Positions 61,102-64,000 of a DNA stretch of 64,000 nt are shown here, piece after piece. The stretch lies in assembly GCF_003626755.1 (NCBI RefSeq), contig NZ_RBCJ01000002.1, forward strand, positions 1-64,000. Direction: 5' to 3'. The stretch is from Ulvibacterium marinum (GTDB lineage: Bacteria > Bacteroidota > Bacteroidia > Flavobacteriales > Flavobacteriaceae). Position 1 is the first letter of the stretch. Every line of letters begins with the position of its first letter. Made by a program: the position numbers and the translations under genes. The notes below the pieces were generated by a model, which did no database searches, was not told the DNA's origin, and was given only the letters and a program-made list of their open reading frames with translations.

Positions 61102-62196
61102 CTATTGTATTTTTGTAGGATCTATAACTACATATTTCACGGTTTTCCGGTTCCAGGTATAGACCAGGTGTATTTTGCCATCTTCCGCTTGTATTATTGT
61201 AGGATAGGAGTATTCTTCACCTTCCCTGTCCGTTGTTTCGCGTAAGGGTTCCAGTTCAATGGACCGGTCCCAGTTTTTTCCATCCTTTGAAATTCCCAAG
61301 CTTAAAGGCACACGATCTCCCCAATTTTTATCGGTAGGATTGTAAATAAGGATATGGCGACCGTCCTTTAAGGTTACCCCGTCTACACCCGAATTGGGAT
61401 TGGGAAGTGGGGTTGCTGTCATTTCGCTCCAGGTATTGCCATAATCTTCAGACCAGTTTTGTGAAACTACCTCGTTTTTGGTACGACTTAGCAATTGTAA
61501 CTTTCCATTTCCATGGTTTAATACCACGGGCTGAATGGCCCCGAATTTTTTTGGGTCGTTCAAAGGCACAGTTTTAGACCAGGTCTTGGCACTATCCATA
61601 CTTTGCTCCACATGGATGGTCCAATCCCCGGAAGTACTTTCATTGCTTGAAGGCGAAATTATAGTGCCGTTCTTTAGTTGAATAGGCTGATTTTTTATGG
61701 GGCCCAAAATACCATCAGGAAGCTTTACGGGTTCGGACCAGGTTTTACCATCATCTATAGAGGTCATATAAAGCCCCCACCATTCTTGCGGACTGGGGCC
61801 TACCTTATAGAAAAGATATAGGGGTTGCCCATGAGGTTTAAACAAAACGGGATTCCAGCAGGGATAGCGCGTGCCATCTTCCTGTACCCCATTAACCACC
61901 TCCTTGGGCTTGGTCCAAGACCCATTGGTGTTTCGGGATACCCAGATACCCACATCCTTATTTTTTTCCTTAGTGCCACCAAACCAGGAAGCAATGACCG
62001 TTCCGTTGCTTATTTCCACCGTGGAGGCATGGCATTCCGGAGTTAGGGCGTCCGCTATTTCGTAAATGAACTCTTGGGTCAAAACAGCAGGGTGATCCGT
62101 TGAGATTCGTGGAGGGAAATTGACAGATTCACTCTTTTTGGTCTCCTTACAGCCAAGAAGAAGAAGTAACATAATACAAGGTAATAACAATTTCAT
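61102..62196 (-). CDS. Sialidase-fold (Asp-box) lipoprotein
   Basis: 364 aa. Lipoprotein signal LLLLLGC (Cys 16). Four Asp boxes: SIDDGKTW, SMDSAKTW, SEDYGNTW and SKDGKNW, so a full six-bladed sialidase propeller. Conserved features TPECHASTVEI, WNPVLF and EYSYPTIIQAEDG are typical of a large Bacteroidota exo-sialidase-like subgroup found in many non-sialic polysaccharide loci. It is not clear whether it cuts sialic acid. It lies after the esterase gene with 25 bases between, and directly before the ceramidase-like genes. Confidence 0.75.
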   Translation of the reverse strand: MKLLLPCIMLLLLLGCKETKKSESVNFPPRISTDHPAVLTQEFIYEIADALTPECHASTVEISNGTVIASWFGGTKEKNKDVGIWVSRNTNGSWTKPKEVVNGVQEDGTRYPCWNPVLFKPHGQPLYLFYKVGPSPQEWWGLYMTSIDDGKTWSEPVKLPDGILGPIKNQPIQLKNGTIISPSSNESTSGDWTIHVEQSMDSAKTWSKTVPLNDPKKFGAIQPVVLNHGNGKLQLLSRTKNEVVSQNWSEDYGNTWSEMTATPLPNPNSGVDGVTLKDGRHILIYNPTDKNWGDRVPLSLGISKDGKNWDRSIELEPLRETTDREGEEYSYPTIIQAEDGKIHLVYTWNRKTVKYVVIDPTKIQ

Positions 62197-62221
62197 AGTT
62201 CTATGTCAAATTGGTATGAGT

Positions 62222-63178
62222 TCAATTCTTTGGGATGTGTTTTTCAAAAAATCGATCCATATGATATTGGGCATAAGCGTTCACTTTAACCGATGCATCC
62301 AGTGTATGGGGCCAACCTTCCAGTTTATGATAGTAGGAAGGAACCCCCAACTCTTCTAGTTTTTCATGAAGCCTGTCCGATTGTTCGTAGGGGACAAGTT
62401 CATCCAAAGTACCATGGAAGGTAATTGTTGGCGGTGCCATTTTTGTAATAAAATACAAGGGGGAGGCTGCCTTGTACAATTCCGGGGCTTCCTGTTCGCT
62501 CTTACCAATAAAATATTCAACCGTAGGTTTATCCTTTTCGGCAACGTCTATCAAGTCGCAAGGGCCATAAAAGTTAACAAGAGCTTGTACCTTGGGGGTA
62601 AATGGATCCTTATCCGATGCAGTTTTGGAGCTATTGGTAAAGGCATTCATCATGGCTAGGTGCCCTCCGGCAGACCCGCCCACAAGGGCTACTTTTCCGG
62701 GGTCTATATGGAATGCATCGGCGTTTTGTTTCAGCCATACCACGGCATCTTGTACATCCAAAAGTTGTGCTGGAAATTTGGCGACGCCAGCGAGCCTATA
62801 TTGAACGGTAGCCGTAACATATCCCTTCTCGGCGTAGCTGGTCAAATAGACCAAATAGTCATCTTTATTTCCTTTTTTCCAAGAACCCCCATGAATAAAG
62901 ATAATTAGAGGGGCCTTGCCCTTGAGACTCTTGGTATGATAAATATCCAACTTTAAAGCGATGGAATCCAATGTTTTATAGGTAACATCCTTGTATTCCT
63001 TGATGGTTTCCGGAATAGGAAAATCGGTTTCAACAATTTTTAGGGTCCCTGCTGCGTAAGCCATTTTGAGCATAGCATTGCTGGAATACCCTTTTGGGGG
63101 AATGGACACATGCTGTTCGCTCTTGCAGCCGGACAGTAAGGCCATTAACCCTATAAAAATCAATACTTGCTTTTTCAT
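62222..63178 (-). CDS. Lipoprotein alpha/beta-hydrolase (carboxylesterase type)
   Basis: 318 aa from ATG 63178; the two preceding in-frame codons are TTG. The lipoprotein signal is LMALLSGC. The HGGSW oxyanion motif and GGSAGG nucleophile elbow (Ser in VALVGGSAGGHLA), with the Asp/His at DELVP and WPHTLD, fit the BD-FAE/esterase group that removes acyl or acetyl groups from sugars. Surface or periplasmic. It is between the BASS transporter and the sialidase-fold gene, so it is likely to deacylate the same substrate. Confidence 0.8.
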   Translation of the reverse strand: MKKQVLIFIGLMALLSGCKSEQHVSIPPKGYSSNAMLKMAYAAGTLKIVETDFPIPETIKEYKDVTYKTLDSIALKLDIYHTKSLKGKAPLIIFIHGGSWKKGNKDDYLVYLTSYAEKGYVTATVQYRLAGVAKFPAQLLDVQDAVVWLKQNADAFHIDPGKVALVGGSAGGHLAMMNAFTNSSKTASDKDPFTPKVQALVNFYGPCDLIDVAEKDKPTVEYFIGKSEQEAPELYKAASPLYFITKMAPPTITFHGTLDELVPYEQSDRLHEKLEELGVPSYYHKLEGWPHTLDASVKVNAYAQYHMDRFFEKHIPKN

Positions 63179-63204
63179 CAACAATAATTGTGTAAAAGGT
63201 TGAC

Positions 63205-64000
63205 CTAGTCCAACAGTATTTCGCCTTTGCCGCCCAAACGGTTTCTAAGTAAGATTACTATCGCTGCGGTCCCGAACATCAACAATCCATAAACAGCGGG
63301 CACTATGGCAAACTCCGCATTGTTCAAGGCAATGGTTGCAAGGGTTATGGCCAGGGTTCCGTTTTGGATCCCGGATTCAATGGAAATACTAATGGCCTGC
63401 GGTTGTTTCAGCTTAAACAGTAAAGCCAATACGAAACCTATACCCATGGTAAAGATATTCAGCAGTATGGCCGGTAATCCCGCCTCGCTTAGATAATCCA
63501 TAAGGGTATCCTTAATACTATAGGTAACTCCTATGACGACAAGGATGAATATAACGGCAGATGCCACTTTTACCGGTTTTTCCATTTTTAGGGCAAAAGC
63601 GGAAAACTTGGCCCTAACCCACATGCCGATACTTACGGGAATAAGGACAACGACCAATAACTGCTTGATCATGGTAAATGCATCGACTGATACTTCTTGG
63701 CCCTGGCCCGCGAACTCGTTCATGGCAAAACCCATAATAAAAGGAATCGTAATTATGGTAAGTAAACTGGCCACGGCAGTCAAAGAAACCGACAGTGCCA
63801 AATCTCCCTTGGCCAAATGGGTCAACAGATTGGATGTTGGTCCCCCGGGGCAGGCAGCCAATAACATTACTCCTATGGCCGTTACAGGAGATAAGTCCAG
63901 ACCAATTGTTATTAAATATCCCAAGATGGGGAGGATGATAATCTGACTTGTAAGCCCAATAATCATGGCCTTTGGATACAAAACTACTTTCTTAAAATCG
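63205..64000 (-). CDS. BASS-family (bile acid:Na+ symporter-like) transporter, 5' end outside window
   Basis: At least 265 codons in the frame running to the window edge (the Met at 63979-63981 is internal; the frame continues with DFKKVVLYPKA). Eight or more membrane helices and the ACPGGPTSN cross-over motif plus ESGIQNGTLA mark the BASS family. These import organic acids or sterol-like anions with Na+. It precedes the esterase gene by 26 bases on the same strand, and may import an acidic or lipid-like product of the esterase and ceramidase-like enzymes. Confidence 0.85.
   Translation of the reverse strand, partial: DFKKVVLYPKAMIIGLTSQIIILPILGYLITIGLDLSPVTAIGVMLLAACPGGPTSNLLTHLAKGDLALSVSLTAVASLLTIITIPFIMGFAMNEFAGQGQEVSVDAFTMIKQLLVVVLIPVSIGMWVRAKFSAFALKMEKPVKVASAVIFILVVIGVTYSIKDTLMDYLSEAGLPAILLNIFTMGIGFVLALLFKLKQPQAISISIESGIQNGTLAITLATIALNNAEFAIVPAVYGLLMFGTAAIVILLRNRLGGKGEILLD

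Noticed and set aside
61102-62196. Firm call of sialidase (GH33)
   Set aside because: Asp boxes prove the fold only; the arginine triad and catalytic residues were not confirmed, and this fold has many other uses in Bacteroidota.
1-64000. CRISPR arrays, IS elements, rRNA genes
   Set aside because: No regularly spaced repeats, transposase frames or rRNA sequence were seen anywhere in the window.

Overview
The window reads as chromosome of a marine-type Bacteroidota, most likely a member of Flavobacteriaceae. The evidence is the C-terminal tail of a type IX secretion (type B sorting) protein at the left edge, a SusC/SusD pair, many Bacteroidota lipoproteins and Tat-exported oxidoreductases, TAnnTTTG-type promoter candidates, and little Shine-Dalgarno signal. 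The genus cannot be fixed from sequence alone (Zobellia, Maribacter or Arenibacter relatives would fit).

Left edge (1-1880): a T9SS protein tail, one small secreted protein, two related terminator hairpins, a decayed tRNA-Met-like fragment, and a remnant of a sialate O-acetylesterase-like gene. Region 1883-46657 is a large glycan-utilisation locus built around SusC/SusD (31067-36193). Left of SusCD lie a cytochrome c/FG-GAP lipoprotein, a sialidase-fold protein, a Tat-exported Gfo/Idh oxidoreductase, an AGE-family epimerase, a Tat-exported metallophosphoesterase, an alpha-glucuronidase-superfamily protein, an HpcH/HpaI aldolase with a D-2-hydroxyacid dehydrogenase, a GH92 alpha-mannosidase, a propeller/helical-domain lipoprotein and a YidR-like propeller. 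The minus-strand operon led by SusC continues through a helical-domain protein, a SUMF1-fold protein, a second alpha-glucuronidase-superfamily protein, a second propeller/helical protein, a ROK kinase, a SIS isomerase, a FucP/NagP-type transporter and a DapA-family lyase. Divergently, from 36817, run an SSS symporter with two tiny membrane proteins, a GH2 enzyme resembling exo-beta-D-glucosaminidase, a DegT aminotransferase, a secreted glycerophosphodiesterase and an inositol-dehydrogenase-like Gfo/Idh enzyme. A membrane dipeptidase, a HAD hydrolase and an ABC-ATPase pseudogene close the locus.

Region 47187-58058 is a Crp/Fnr regulator followed by an eleven-gene plus-strand acyl-CoA catabolic cluster. 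It holds two acyl-CoA dehydrogenases (one clearly ACAD10/11-like), an APH-fold phosphotransferase right after the ACAD10/11-like gene, a small DUF1330-like protein, three SDRs, an ECI1-like enoyl-CoA isomerase, two zinc-free MDR reductases and a MaoC-type hydratase. It looks like a module for hydroxylated or otherwise unusual acyl chains; no acyl-CoA ligase or thiolase is present.

Region 58126-64000 (minus strand) holds a BASS-family transporter (cut by the window edge), a lipoprotein esterase, a sialidase-fold lipoprotein and two neutral-ceramidase-like membrane-anchored proteins.

The functions suggest use of an amino-sugar- and mannose-containing, possibly uronic-acid-bearing glycoconjugate. 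The nearby ceramidase-like, phosphodiesterase, inositol-type and acyl-CoA genes make a glycosylinositol-phosphoceramide-like substrate worth testing. That is inference only. The most novel visible feature is a shared helical domain in three proteins (16022-18256, 24121-26400, 29748-30971), two of them fused to regulator-type beta-propellers.
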